64,000 bases of DNA from Fischerella sp. JS2 (GTDB taxonomy: Bacteria > Cyanobacteriota > Cyanobacteriia > Cyanobacteriales > Nostocaceae). The position numbers and the translations under genes were made by a program. Under the pieces are notes generated by a model. That model was not told where the DNA came from, searched no databases, and was given only the letters and a program-made list of their open reading frames with translations. Positions within the stretch are counted from its first letter, which is position 1, and every line of letters begins with the position of its first letter. Positions 17,708 through 26,643 of this stretch are shown one piece after another. The stretch covers positions 1,302,001 to 1,366,000 of the forward strand of contig NZ_CP135918.1 in the NCBI RefSeq assembly GCF_032393985.1, given 5' to 3'.

Positions 17708-20497
17708 ATGAACAAGTGGATCACAAAGCTAACAGTATATATATTATTATTTTATTACTTGTTACTTGGAACTAATTATGCTTTTGCCAACCAAGCTACA
17801 AATACTTATGTAGCGCAGTCTAATAATCTACCAGGAATTGAACAATTAGCAACTGCTGAATATAGTTTTAAAGAGAATAGAAAAGAAGATTTTTGGCGAT
17901 ATCGTGAGGCGATAAAAGGAACAGACAAATTAGAGGGACTTTTTACAATTTATCGCGATCAAGAAGATGACAAAATTTACTTGGAACTGAAACCAGAACA
18001 ACTCAATAAAAATTATCTTTGTACAGTAACATTGGAATCTGGCATTGGAGAAAGCGGGATTTATAGTGGACTACCTCTGCAAGATTTTCTCTTTTACTTT
18101 CGACGAGTGAATAATAACTTGCATTTTGTTGTTCGTAATGTCAAGTTTCGTACAGAACAAGATGAACCAGAATTGCGATCGCTTGCTCGTTCATTTAGTG
18201 ACTCAGTTCTTTATGCCCTCGAAATTAGCAGTATCGACCCATATAGTAAAAACATTCTTATTAATCTTAATAACCTGCTGATGCAGGATTTCCCAGGATT
18301 AACTTCTTTATTGAAATATTATTTGCGGGCTGATTATCGCCTGGAAGAAAATAGGTCATATTTTGGTGATATTGACAGCTTTCCTTTCAACTTAGAGATT
18401 GAATCTATTTACAGCTTTTCATCACCAGAGGGAGCATATTTAGTCACCTTACCAGATAGCAGAGCCTTGACTTTGAAAGTACACTATAGTTTTTCTCAGC
18501 TACCTGAAAACAATGGTTATATTCCTAGACTTGCTGATGACAGAGTCGGATATTTTATTACTGCCTTCCAAGATTTTTCTAAAAATAATGGCAAAGAGCC
18601 ATTTGTACGTTACATTAATCGCTGGCATCTTGAACCATCGAACCCCAATGCACCTTTATCTCCACCAAAAAAACCAATAATATTTTGGATTGAAAATGCT
18701 GTACCACTGGAGTATCGCGACGCCATTCATGAAGGCATCTTGATGTGGAATCAAGCATTTGCCAAAGCAGGATTCCAAAATGCCATTGAAGTCCGACAAA
18801 TGCCAGATGATGCTGATTGGCATCCAGCAGATGTGCGTTACAACACGATTCGCTGGTTCAATTCTTTAGATGCAGGTTTTGCTAGAGGCCCAGCCCGCGT
18901 TAATCCCGTAACTGGAGAAATATTGGATGCAGATATCATTGTTGACGCCAACATGGTGCGATCAATTCAGCAAGAATACCGCGCTTTGATGGAGTCAAGT
19001 GTCAATCGTCAAGGGTCAATTATCAAGAGTCACGAGATCAAAATTACAAATCAGGAATATCAAAACAGCAAGATAAATCCATTTACTAAATGCATTGATA
19101 ATAATTTATCCCAGACTCTAAACACTGGATTATTGATTTCTCAACAAGATTCTGACTTCTGCTATGGTGCGGAATTTTCCAATCAAGTAGCGATGGGGGC
19201 GCTGGCGCTGTCACTGTTGCAAAATGCTACACCAAGTAGTGATGAGATGAAAGAATATGTGCATCAATATATACGTTCCCTCATTGCTCACGAAGTCGGA
19301 CATACACTAGGTTTGCGCCACAATTTTCACGGTAGCACGATGTTAGCGCCCCAGGAATTAAACAACACTGAAATTACTCACACCAAGGGTTTAGTAGGTT
19401 CAGTGATGGATTATTTACCTGTAAATATAGCACCTCAGGGAACACAGCAAGGCGACTATTTTCCTACAGTTATTGGTCCTTACGACGAATGGGCAATTGA
19501 GTACGGTTACAAACATCACCCAGACTTACCAGCAGAAGCAGTAATTCCCGAAGCTGAAAAAGATTTTTTAGAGCAGATTGCTTTGGCTTCTCCTCAACCA
19601 GAATTATCTTACGCTACTGATGAAGATATCTGGGATATCAATCCTCTGGCAAATGTCTGGGATATGAGTAGTGACGTGCTTGTTTATTCCCAATGGCAAA
19701 TGGATAATGCCCGTGCTATGTGGCAACGTCTTGACCAGCATTACCCGTTGAGAGGAGAAAGTTATAGTAACTTGCGGGTGTTGTTTAACAGCATTCTCAA
19801 ATATTATTTTCGTAACGCTTCTTTGTTGACTCAATACATAGGTGGGCAATCATTTGGGCGTCACCATGCTGATGAAAATCTGCGTCCTAGCTTTGTACCA
19901 GTTTCTGTAGAACAACAACGTCAGGTATTAGCAAAGTTGCAAGAATATGTATTTGCTGAGGATGCTTTCAATTTCCCACCGCAATTGTTGAATCAGCTAG
20001 CACCTTCGCGTTGGCAACATTGGGGTAACTTTATACCTGTATCCCGCCTTGATTATCCAATTCACGAACGTATTCAACATTTCCAAGCTTTAATACTAAG
20101 ATCACTCCTAGATAGCGATCGCCTCAATCGTCTCCGGGATATAGAATTTAAAACAACACCTGGACAAGCACTTTCCATGCCAGAATTATTCAATACTCTA
20201 CAAAAAAACATTTGGACAGAAATTGTAGACACCAGGAAACCAAAATTAATTTCTAGCCTGCGTCGTTCTTTGCAACGAGAACACCTAAACATTTTGCTCG
20301 ATATGGTATTGCGTACCACAGATGTACCAGAAGATGGACGCACACTAGCTTGGTTTGAATTGCGCCAACTACGCCAAGTCATTGATGATAGTCTGAAATA
20401 TCAAAATGAAAACCTTGATATTTACACACTAGCTCATCTTGAAGAAACAAGCGATCGCATCACCAAAGCCTTAAACGCCCGATTGCTTTCAAGATAA
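17708..20497 (+). CDS. Secreted zinc metalloprotease (DUF5117/metzincin-like)
   Basis: Large exported protein of 929 residues. The first 27 form a signal peptide (basic start, then a long hydrophobic run ending in NYAFA). The zinc site HEVGHTLGLRH near residues 527-537 fits the metzincin HExxHxxGxxH pattern, and SVMDYLP some 30 residues later is a credible Met-turn. In families of this kind (DUF5117/DUF5118 proteins) the regions before the catalytic core are beta-rich; that fits residues 30-320 here. A stretch near 425-460 rich in polar residues (SIIKSHEIKITNQEYQ) looks like an insertion. Function is probably degradation of extracellular or periplasmic protein. It stands alone on the plus strand. 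Confidence 0.85.
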   Translation: MNKWITKLTVYILLFYYLLLGTNYAFANQATNTYVAQSNNLPGIEQLATAEYSFKENRKEDFWRYREAIKGTDKLEGLFTIYRDQEDDKIYLELKPEQLNKNYLCTVTLESGIGESGIYSGLPLQDFLFYFRRVNNNLHFVVRNVKFRTEQDEPELRSLARSFSDSVLYALEISSIDPYSKNILINLNNLLMQDFPGLTSLLKYYLRADYRLEENRSYFGDIDSFPFNLEIESIYSFSSPEGAYLVTLPDSRALTLKVHYSFSQLPENNGYIPRLADDRVGYFITAFQDFSKNNGKEPFVRYINRWHLEPSNPNAPLSPPKKPIIFWIENAVPLEYRDAIHEGILMWNQAFAKAGFQNAIEVRQMPDDADWHPADVRYNTIRWFNSLDAGFARGPARVNPVTGEILDADIIVDANMVRSIQQEYRALMESSVNRQGSIIKSHEIKITNQEYQNSKINPFTKCIDNNLSQTLNTGLLISQQDSDFCYGAEFSNQVAMGALALSLLQNATPSSDEMKEYVHQYIRSLIAHEVGHTLGLRHNFHGSTMLAPQELNNTEITHTKGLVGSVMDYLPVNIAPQGTQQGDYFPTVIGPYDEWAIEYGYKHHPDLPAEAVIPEAEKDFLEQIALASPQPELSYATDEDIWDINPLANVWDMSSDVLVYSQWQMDNARAMWQRLDQHYPLRGESYSNLRVLFNSILKYYFRNASLLTQYIGGQSFGRHHADENLRPSFVPVSVEQQRQVLAKLQEYVFAEDAFNFPPQLLNQLAPSRWQHWGNFIPVSRLDYPIHERIQHFQALILRSLLDSDRLNRLRDIEFKTTPGQALSMPELFNTLQKNIWTEIVDTRKPKLISSLRRSLQREHLNILLDMVLRTTDVPEDGRTLAWFELRQLRQVIDDSLKYQNENLDIYTLAHLEETSDRITKALNARLLSR

Positions 20498-20499
20498 TT

Positions 20500-20956
20500 T
20501 TATACTTCTGTCTGCTTGGTTACACGTTTTAGCGCCGATGCTGATGGATATCTACCAACTTCCATCAATGCTTGTCGTTCTAGAATTCGTTCTTCATTGT
20601 TAAAATCCAAGATGCGTGCTGTCACCTCTGCAATATCTATCTGTAAGTGGTTGAATCACAGCTTCATCTAATCGAAAATGCTCACCCCAAAAGTCTCGAC
20701 GTGGATTGAAAAACCGCACTAGTTCTCCAGTTTGCCAATTAATTGAGCCTAAATCTGTCCCTTTTTGCAGATTGCAGTAAATGCAGGCGTAACAAAGATT
20801 ATCGGTTGTCGTGGAACCCCCATGTTTGACACTGATAATATGGTCAACTTGAAAACTAACGCCGTTTGTTTCTGGAATTAGGCAATATTCACACAAGCAA
20901 TCAGCGCGACCGGCAACTAAACGCCGTAATTCTAAACTAATGTAAGATCGGGGCAT
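20500..20956 (-). pseudogene. HNH endonuclease gene, frameshifted by a 4-bp duplication
   Basis: The intact part (20956-20635) encodes the HNH core: CLCEYC, VDHIISVKHGG and NLCYACIYCNLQKG, with two CxxC zinc pairs around the HNH residues. Then ATCTATCT at 20635-20642 (GATA duplicated on the coding strand) shifts the frame and the protein ends after 118 residues. Removing one copy restores an open frame to the stop at 20500-20502, which adds an IAEVTARILDFNNEERILE-type C-terminus for a total near 150 residues. The stop of the small partner gene lies 9 bp upstream. Either a genuine recent mutation or a contingency-type slippage; the catalytic core itself is complete, so a shortened enzyme could still work. 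Confidence 0.75.
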
Positions 20957-20965
20957 TCTCAGTAA

Positions 20966-21220
20966 TTACTCTGCATCTATATATTTATAGGCTCGCGCTT
21001 TTGCCAGCCTAATTATATGTTCCAACGTGAGGAAATTGTCTAATTCTTTTTTTTCTTGTGGTGTCAGTTTTCCCATTTTGTGTTTGTAAACTAAATCTTC
21101 TAAACGCTCCTGTGCTGTATTTGAGAGTTTAAAATCAATAACACTTTGGGGAGTAGTACCAGCAGCGATGAAATCTATAATTTCGTCGTAGACTTTGGTT
21201 GTATTTACAGATGTGGTCAT
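20966..21220 (-). CDS. Small helical protein paired with the HNH nuclease
   Basis: 84 residues, not recognised by name. The sequence is mostly helical and charged (KVYDEIIDFIAAGTTPQSVIDFKLS, ERLEDLVYKHKMGKLTPQEKKELDNFL, IIRLAKARAYKYI). It ends 9 bp before the HNH gene and is surely co-transcribed with it. Tight pairing of a small charged protein with a nuclease is reminiscent of antitoxin-toxin or control-protein arrangements, but I see no DNA-binding motif and do not claim one. Confidence 0.65.
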   Translation of the reverse strand: MTTSVNTTKVYDEIIDFIAAGTTPQSVIDFKLSNTAQERLEDLVYKHKMGKLTPQEKKELDNFLTLEHIIRLAKARAYKYIDAE

Positions 21221-21235
21221 AAGTTTACCTGAATA

Positions 21236-21280
21236 GGGGTTTAGGGGTGTAAGGGTTTAGGGGTTTAGGGGTGTAGGAGG
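21236..21280 (+). repeat. G-rich TTTAGGGG tandem-like repeat
   Basis: Runs of GGGG or GGG separated by TTTA or TGTA (at least six G-runs in 45 bp), resembling telomere-like or G-quadruplex-forming sequence. It stands immediately upstream of the minus-strand gene starting at 21220, in its promoter region. Similar tracts are common intergenic repeats in Nostocales. Confidence 0.6.
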
Positions 21281-21478
21281 ATGTTTGAAAAGTCCTCTGG
21301 TAAATAACAAAATATTCTCTGATTTACTTGGGCAGATACTCAGCTTAATTCTCAAGCCCTACTGCCTCTATTTATAATGCTTTCATTTGACCGCTAATCT
21401 GGAATACTTGCACTTCTCATTGATTCTACTGAGAGTAATTAAGCGATAATAAGCTTATCTGCCCATAAAAGCACAGTT

Positions 21479-23168
21479 ATGACCTGCTGCCTTAATCTAG
21501 CTTGCCACAACCCGCCAAATCCTGATATTACAAAGTTTTGCTCTAGCTGCCGGACAGGACTAGTAGTGCTGAGAACCGTTATCGCCCCATAAAATCATTA
21601 GGTGGCGGCGGATTTGGTAAAACTTATTTGGCAGAAGATATTGACAAATTAAACGAAAAGTGCATCAAAAAGCAATTTACACCGCAAGTCCAGGGAGTAC
21701 CAGGACTGCAAAAGGCGACGGAACTATTTGAGCAAGAAGCTAGAAGACTGCAATAGTTAGGGGAGCATCCGCAAATTCCTACGCTATTAGCTTATTTTGA
21801 GCAAGATAATCGCCTGTATTTGGTGCAACAGTTTATTAATGGACAGAATTTATTCAAAGAATTACAACAGCAGGAATGTTCAACGAGCAGAAAGTCAAAG
21901 AATTATTGCTCGATTTGTTAGATATTCTGAAGACGGTTCATCAACAGAAAGTCATTCAACGCGATATCAAGCCAGAAAATATCATTCGTCACAGTGATGG
22001 GAAATTAGTACTCATTGACTTTGGTGCATCCAAGCAACTGACAGCCACAGTGATGACTAACCCAGGAACTGCGATCGGTTCCTTTGGTTATGCGCCACCC
22101 GAACAAATGCAGGGAGGTGAAGCTTACCCAGCTAGCGATCTATATAGTCTCGGTACAACTTGCTTTCACCTGTTGAGTGGAATTCACCCTTGGCAACTTT
22201 GGCAACGACAAGGTTATGGTTGGGTTGCGAGTTGGCGACAACATTTACAGCAACCAGTCAGTCATGAATTATGGCAAATGCTCGATAAATTGTTGCATGA
22301 AGAACACCAGCAGCGTTATCAATCAGCAACAGAAGTTTTACAAGATTTAAATCCGCCGCCACCTTTAATACCCCCAACTCAGCCAGTAATTCCAGCGCCA
22401 GCTTCACTACCTGTTACAGTACCTTCTCAACCTCCAATATCAACGCCAGTAGCATGGCCACAAAGATTACTCGCAGGTGTGGCTATTACTTTGGGGGGAT
22501 TAGTGTCAACCCAATTCATTAGTTATGTTCGCTATGGCTTATTTCCAACTAATCCCATATCTGTAATTGCTAGCAAAGATAGCGATGTTTTCTTAAAAAG
22601 AACCCTTACTGGGCATTCTGGCTCAGTTATTTCCGTTGCTATCAGCCCAGATGGAAAAACCCTTGCCAGTGGTAGTAATGACAAAACCATCAAACTGTGG
22701 AATCTGGCAACAGGAGAGCAAATCCGCACCCTCACTGGGCATTCTAGTTGGGTTATTTCCGTTGCTATCAGCCCAGATGGCAAAACCCTTGCCAATGGTA
22801 GTTCTGACAACACCATCAAACTGTGGAATCTGGCAGCAGGAGAGCAAATCCACACCTTCACTGAGCAGCAGTCTAACAGAAATAGTTTGACCAGGACTGG
22901 TTTCGTCGCCGTCGCCTTTAGCCCAGATGGCAAAACCCTTGCCAGTGGTAGTTATGACTGGTCATCAATAGAACTTGACGACGAAAAATACCTTGCCAGT
23001 GGTAGTACTGACAGAACCATCAAACTGTGGAATGTGGCAACCGGAAAGCAAATCCGCACTCTGACTGGGCATTCTGACTCGGTTTATTCCGTCGCTATCA
23101 GCCCAGATGGCAAAACTCTTGCCAGTAGTAGTATTGACAAAACCATCAAAATTTGGCGGCTAAAGTAG
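21479..23168 (+). pseudogene. Decayed Ser/Thr protein kinase with WD40 repeats
   Basis: The start at 21479 encodes a zinc-ribbon-like N-terminus (CLNLACHNPPNP, FCSSCR) typical of a cyanobacterial kinase class. Reading across frames gives RYRPIKSLGGGGFGKTYLAED (glycine loop), then FEQEARRLQ, a TAG stop at about 21754, then LGEHPQIPTLLAYFEQDNR. Three lesions are visible: a frame change just before RYRPIK (about 21575), the TAG, and a frame change near 21873. From 21876 an open frame runs to 23168 with the catalytic loop (QRDIKPENI), DFGAS and APPEQMQGG, a Pro-rich linker, a membrane-like stretch (LLAGVAITLGGLVSTQFI) and four to five WD40 blades, fewer than a full propeller; one blade is scrambled (YDWSSIELDDEKY). 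Without the glycine loop the remaining product cannot be an active kinase. Confidence 0.8.
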
Positions 23169-23193
23169 TGAGTTTTAACACTAGCCTTTAACT

Positions 23194-23330
23194 CTAATTC
23201 TTCTTTTCTTGCTGAATTCTTTGAGCGATCGCTTTTTCAATTATCCGATGATTCTCTTGTATCGGTTTACCATCTCCAGTAAACATCGACGGATATATAA
23301 TTGCTTCTGAGTCGGGAGTACGGCCAAAAA
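23194..23330 (-). pseudogene. C-terminal fragment of an unidentified gene
   Basis: On the minus strand about 44 codons after an in-frame stop read GRTPDSEAIIYPSMFTGD, then KPIQENHRIIEKAIAQRI and a Lys-rich end, stopping at 23194-23196. Composition and the good codon run suggest a real coding remnant, but there is no start codon or upstream domain. I do not recognise the parent family. Confidence 0.35.
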
Positions 23331-23393
23331 ACTAAAACTAGCGTAGCGACTGTCTTATAAGATTTACTAACCACTAACAAGCAAAAACCAACC

Positions 23394-23428
23394 TTAAGTT
23401 AGTACCTTAAAACCTTTATCTTTACTGG
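23394..23428 (+). promoter_or_regulatory. Conserved upstream element, copy 2
   Basis: Partner of 16931-16964 (about 30 of 35 positions identical). It lies 145 bp before the ndhK start. Contains CTTAAGTT and CTTAAAAC, loosely PHO-box-like. Only two copies were noticed in the window. Confidence 0.5.
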
Positions 23429-23572
23429 AACATTTCAGAGGCTGATTAGAAACTGAAGTTATCAACAGTGTATTTATCTGTTGGTTTGAAAGTAAACTTT
23501 AGTTTCTCAAATTCCCCGCCTGAAAAGTGCAATTTTTTAAGAAATTATTCCCAATAATTGGGGACTCAGCCC

Positions 23573-24265
23573 ATGACTGACACTATTATTAATCCTATTG
23601 AGCGTCCTCAAGTGACGCAACAACTTTCAGAAAATGTCATTCTCACAACCGTAGATGATCTTTACAACTGGGCAAAAATGTCCAGTCTGTATCCCATGAT
23701 GTTTGGTACAGCTTGCTGCTTCATGGAATTCATGGCTGCTTATGCTTCTCGCTTTGATATGGAGAGATATGGCATGATTCCCCGTGCAACTCCCCGACAG
23801 GCAGACCTGTTAATTACCGCAGGTACAATTACTATGAAGTATGCTCCAAACTTAGTACGACTCTACGAGCAAATGGCAGAACCAAAATATGTGATTGCTA
23901 TGGGAGCTTGTACAATTACAGGAGGTATGTTTAGTGCAGATTCTCCCAGTGCAGTTCGCGGTGTAGATAAATTAATTCCAGTTGATGTTTATATACCAGG
24001 ATGTCCGCCTAGACCAGAAGCAGTCATAGATGCAATTATTAAATTGCGGAAGAAAATCGCTGACGAAAGCATTCAAGAACGGCAGATTACCCAACAAACT
24101 CACCGCTACTACAGCATTTCCCACCAAATGAAAGTAGTATCTCCTATCCTGGATGGACAATATCTCAGAAGTCCAGAACGACAAACTATACTCAGTGAAA
24201 TTGCTGAAGTAACAGGCTTGCCATTGCCTTTGACACTACCAGAAGCTACAGCTAATAAGTTATGA
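23573..24265 (+). CDS. ndhK: NAD(P)H-quinone oxidoreductase subunit K (NdhK paralogue)
   Basis: NuoB/NdhK subunit of the NDH-1 complex, which carries iron-sulfur cluster N2 next to the plastoquinone site at the thylakoid membrane. All four cluster cysteines are present: the [10 protein letters not shown] pair near 43-44, GACTITGG near 108 and PGCPPRPEA near 138. The body matches NdhK closely ([55 protein letters not shown]). The frame could begin at TTG 23558, but ATG 23573 is the better start. In cyanobacteria ndhK normally sits in ndhC-ndhK-ndhJ; neither partner is here, so this is probably a second copy. Substitutions such as [21 protein letters not shown] set it apart from the usual sequence. 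Confidence 0.92.
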   Translation: MTDTIINPIERPQVTQQLSENVILTTVDDLYNWAKMSSLYPMMFGTACCFMEFMAAYASRFDMERYGMIPRATPRQADLLITAGTITMKYAPNLVRLYEQMAEPKYVIAMGACTITGGMFSADSPSAVRGVDKLIPVDVYIPGCPPRPEAVIDAIIKLRKKIADESIQERQITQQTHRYYSISHQMKVVSPILDGQYLRSPERQTILSEIAEVTGLPLPLTLPEATANKL

Positions 24266-24292
24266 AGCTTAAAGTTTGAAAATACTTGGTGA

Positions 24293-24346
24293 CTTTGTGC
24301 CTTAGTGGTAAAAAATCTTGAACCACTAAGATACAAAGACACAAAG
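24293..24346 (+). terminator. Terminator-like hairpin after ndhK
   Basis: CTTTGTGCCTTAGTGG (24293-24308) pairs with CCACTAAGATACAAAG (24323-24338) at 14 of 16 positions; ATTTTTC follows a few bases later. It is 28 bp beyond the ndhK stop and precedes the DUF4336 gene. The arms resemble the dnaK terminator, so this is a repeated terminator module. Confidence 0.6.
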
Positions 24347-24390
24347 ATTTTTCATATGTTCTGTTGTCTACTTAATTGAATAGTCAAACT

Positions 24391-25218
24391 ATGGTGCAAA
24401 AAGAAAAAAGGGATGCGTCTGAACTTTTTTATGCTTTCTTCTCTTTAATAAAACCCCGCCCAATTAAAACTCCCAAAGAGTCTGCCTCTATCATTGATCA
24501 ATGGCAATCTCATGTGTTACCTCATGGTTCCATTGAAGAACTGGCACAAAACCTTTGGCATGTTACTGGTATTTTTCCTGCTGCCGTAGTGCCTCGTGAA
24601 ATGGTGCTGTATAAATTACCAGATTCCACGCTTCTCATCCACAGTGCGATCGCATTAAATCAACAGGCTATGGCACAACTAGAATCTTTAGGTACACCAA
24701 GAATCATGATTGTACCAAACCGCATTCATCGGTTTGATGCTAGCCTGTACAAACAGCGTTATCCTGAGTTATTAGTAGTTTGTCCGGCTGCGGCAAAAGA
24801 GTATGTGGAAGAAGTAGTTCCTGTCAATGGCATTGCTGAGGAAATTCTACCGAAATACGGTATCATTTGTCATCAACCACTTGGTCTCCGTCCCCAGGAA
24901 TTAGCCTATGAATTGCCATTACCAACAGGAAAAGCGTTGGTATTTACAGATATTCTTTTCAACTTAACTGAGTCATATTTACAGCAGTACCCACCGAATA
25001 ACAGGTGGATTCTTCGTTGGTTGGGGGCAAGTGGCTATTTTGGTATTACAGCTTTAGGCAAACGGTTTTTTATGACAGATAAAAATGCCTATCGTCATTG
25101 GTTGGAAGCTTTAGCTGATAATATCCAAGATTTGCAAGTGATTTGTGTAGCACACGGTGAACCGATAACAGTTGATTGCTCTGAGAGATTGCGTGAGGCG
25201 GCTGCAAGGCTGTTGTAG
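24391..25218 (+). CDS. DUF4336 domain protein
   Basis: About 275 residues. The sequence fits the DUF4336 family, distant relatives of metallo-beta-lactamases: SIEELAQNLWHVTGIF, ALNQQAMAQLESLGTPRIMIVPNRIHRFDASLYKQ and the C-terminal VICVAHGEPITVD, where the His may be a remnant metal ligand. The full HxHxDH metal signature is missing, so enzymatic activity is uncertain. The frame opens at TTG 24376; ATG 24391 is the likely start. It lies 125 bp after ndhK with a hairpin between, so separate transcription is likely. Function unknown. Confidence 0.7.
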   Translation: MVQKEKRDASELFYAFFSLIKPRPIKTPKESASIIDQWQSHVLPHGSIEELAQNLWHVTGIFPAAVVPREMVLYKLPDSTLLIHSAIALNQQAMAQLESLGTPRIMIVPNRIHRFDASLYKQRYPELLVVCPAAAKEYVEEVVPVNGIAEEILPKYGIICHQPLGLRPQELAYELPLPTGKALVFTDILFNLTESYLQQYPPNNRWILRWLGASGYFGITALGKRFFMTDKNAYRHWLEALADNIQDLQVICVAHGEPITVDCSERLREAAARLL

Positions 25219-25253
25219 GTATATATTCGTTTTAGTTTAGTTTAAATGAACTA

Positions 25254-25745
25254 CTACATTAATATTTTCTGTAGAATTGCGATCGCCTCATTTACGCTCT
25301 CAACCACATGAATATTGACTGGCGATAGTTTTTTGAAAAAAATTTTGCTTTCTGCATCGTCATTCAATAGAATTATTTGCTTATTTGCTTTCAAAGCTAG
25401 CGCCACTTCGGAAGCTGTTCCCGCACCCATTCCACAGGCAATCACTACATCAGAGGAAAGAACGTTAATATTATTGCGAGCATTGCCCATATCGGTAAAA
25501 ATAGCAATATCTACCGCTTCAGAAATATCTTTTTGCTGCTCACTAGGTAAGATACCAATTGTTAAGCCATTGGCAGACTTTGCACCCCTATTTACTGCAT
25601 CCATTACTCCAGATTTTCTACCGCCTGTCAGTAAGATCCATCCTTGTTGAGCGATTAATTCCCCCAATCTATAAGCATTTTGGACATCGGCTTCTGTTGC
25701 TTTTTCTCCAGGCCCCATTACTCCAACAATTTTTTTCCTCATCAT
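25254..25745 (-). CDS. TIGR00725/LOG-like Rossmann-fold protein
   Basis: 163 residues with the SLOG/LOG-type nucleotide-binding fold: VGVMGPGEKATEADVQNAYRLGELIAQQGW at the N-terminus, LLTGGRKSGVMDAVNRGAK near 39-57 (the GG-x-x-x-G-x-M pattern of LOG-like proteins) and GMGAGTASEVALALK near 105-119, the usual second loop. The PGGxGTxxE signature of cytokinin-activating LOG enzymes is replaced by GMGAGTASE, so this is the TIGR00725 branch of unknown function. Two ATG codons stand in a row at the start. It converges on the DUF4336 gene. Confidence 0.8.
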   Translation of the reverse strand: MMRKKIVGVMGPGEKATEADVQNAYRLGELIAQQGWILLTGGRKSGVMDAVNRGAKSANGLTIGILPSEQQKDISEAVDIAIFTDMGNARNNINVLSSDVVIACGMGAGTASEVALALKANKQIILLNDDAESKIFFKKLSPVNIHVVESVNEAIAILQKILM

Positions 25746-25821
25746 TAGCTGTGTAACCTGAGTTTTATTACGGTATAATTTAAAACATCTCAGAAGCTAA
25801 TTATGCGTCACCCAAAGTACT

Positions 25822-25848
25822 TGTAGAGACGTGCCATGCGTCTCTACA
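25822..25848. repeat. Palindromic dispersed repeat
   Basis: TGTAGAGACG (25822-25831) and CGTCTCTACA (25839-25848) are perfect inverted arms with a 7-base loop. This GTAGAGACG palindrome is a frequent intergenic repeat of Nostocales genomes. It lies upstream of the LOG-like gene. Confidence 0.65.
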
Positions 25849-25955
25849 CTAGTTGTCACAGAGGTTTATAGTGTTGTTGTCGCAGAGCGATCGCTCAACA
25901 CATCTTCAATAGTAGTCCATAAATCACCTCCAGTTACAGGTATACCGTTATTAGG

Positions 25956-26053
25956 ATGGCTGGCTGTCGTCTAGCTGTCCGCGATAGACCAGGCCCTAAT
26001 CCTGTCAATTTAATTCCAGCTCGTTTACTTTGGTTTACTAAAAGCGCCCAATA
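25956..26053 (+). pseudogene. 3' remnant of a paralogue of the secreted protein at 26644
   Basis: The last codons read GPNPVNLIPARLLWFTKSAQ and stop at 26051-26053. The same ending, GPNPANLIPARILW, closes the secreted-protein gene near 28070-28110, and its pre-insertion continuation FTKNN matches too. This is therefore the tail of a second, otherwise deleted copy. The upstream codons to ATG 25956 are probably not homologous. On the opposite strand, 25870-25975 reads a short IPVTGGDLWTTIEDVL frame that may be a fragment of something else. Confidence 0.65.
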
Positions 26054-26111
26054 GGACACTATAGAAATTTTAGTTGGTTGAAGAAGATATAGATTGTATA
26101 TCTTGAAGTTG

Positions 26112-26145
26112 AAAATCTGAGCTAATTTGACTGGCTCAGATTTTT
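26112..26145 (+). terminator. Intrinsic terminator after the remnant
   Basis: AAAATCTGAGC (26112-26122) and GCTCAGATTTT (26134-26144) are perfect 11-bp arms with an 11-base loop, ending in T5. It follows the stop of the gene remnant by about 60 bp, consistent with its original terminator. The A-run on the other side would allow action in both directions. Confidence 0.75.
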
Positions 26146-26643
26146 AATATTTATATTGTGTGTTTTAGGATAGGCTGAGCAGACCCTGAAAAATAAATAC
26201 TATTTGGGTAAAGATTTAAGTTATCTCCAAGAAATAATATCGTGTCTGGATAACGACTTCATATTCCGACTGTGATGCTCCTTCGGAGCGGACAAATTTA
26301 ATTCGTGAGACCCTCTGTTGGTTCAACAAAGTCCACTTAGCCTAATTTCCTCACGCTATTTAACCTAGAGGTCGTTCTTGGAGCAAGCTTTTAGTTTGCC
26401 TGAATGTTGTGCTTCTCTATTCTTTCAATTACATGTATATCTTCTAGCAGCTTTATAACTTAAATTTGCTACGTATTTTTATCAGTTTTTCATCAGAAAT
26501 TTACTAAATTTGTATAATTTTTTGTTAACTTAACACTTAGATCCTCTAAGTAAAATTATCTACCAAAATTTAAATCTAGCCTGATAAGTAGGGTATGGCT
26601 AGATCGTCAAGAATTCGTGTAAAACTTAGGAACTAGATAGAAG
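26146..26643. other. Intergenic region with small stable hairpins
   Basis: No coding frame. Two very stable small hairpins are visible: GCTCCTTCGGAGC at 26277-26289 and the TGTTG/CAACA pair near 26317-26329. The remainder is A/T-rich and should hold the promoter of the gene at 26644. A small structured RNA between 26230 and 26430 is conceivable but unsupported otherwise. Confidence 0.3.

Noticed and set aside
22610-22870. 126-bp tandem near-identical DNA repeats, at first sight a repeat array
   Set aside because: They are consecutive WD40 blades of the kinase pseudogene read in one frame; not CRISPR or a satellite.
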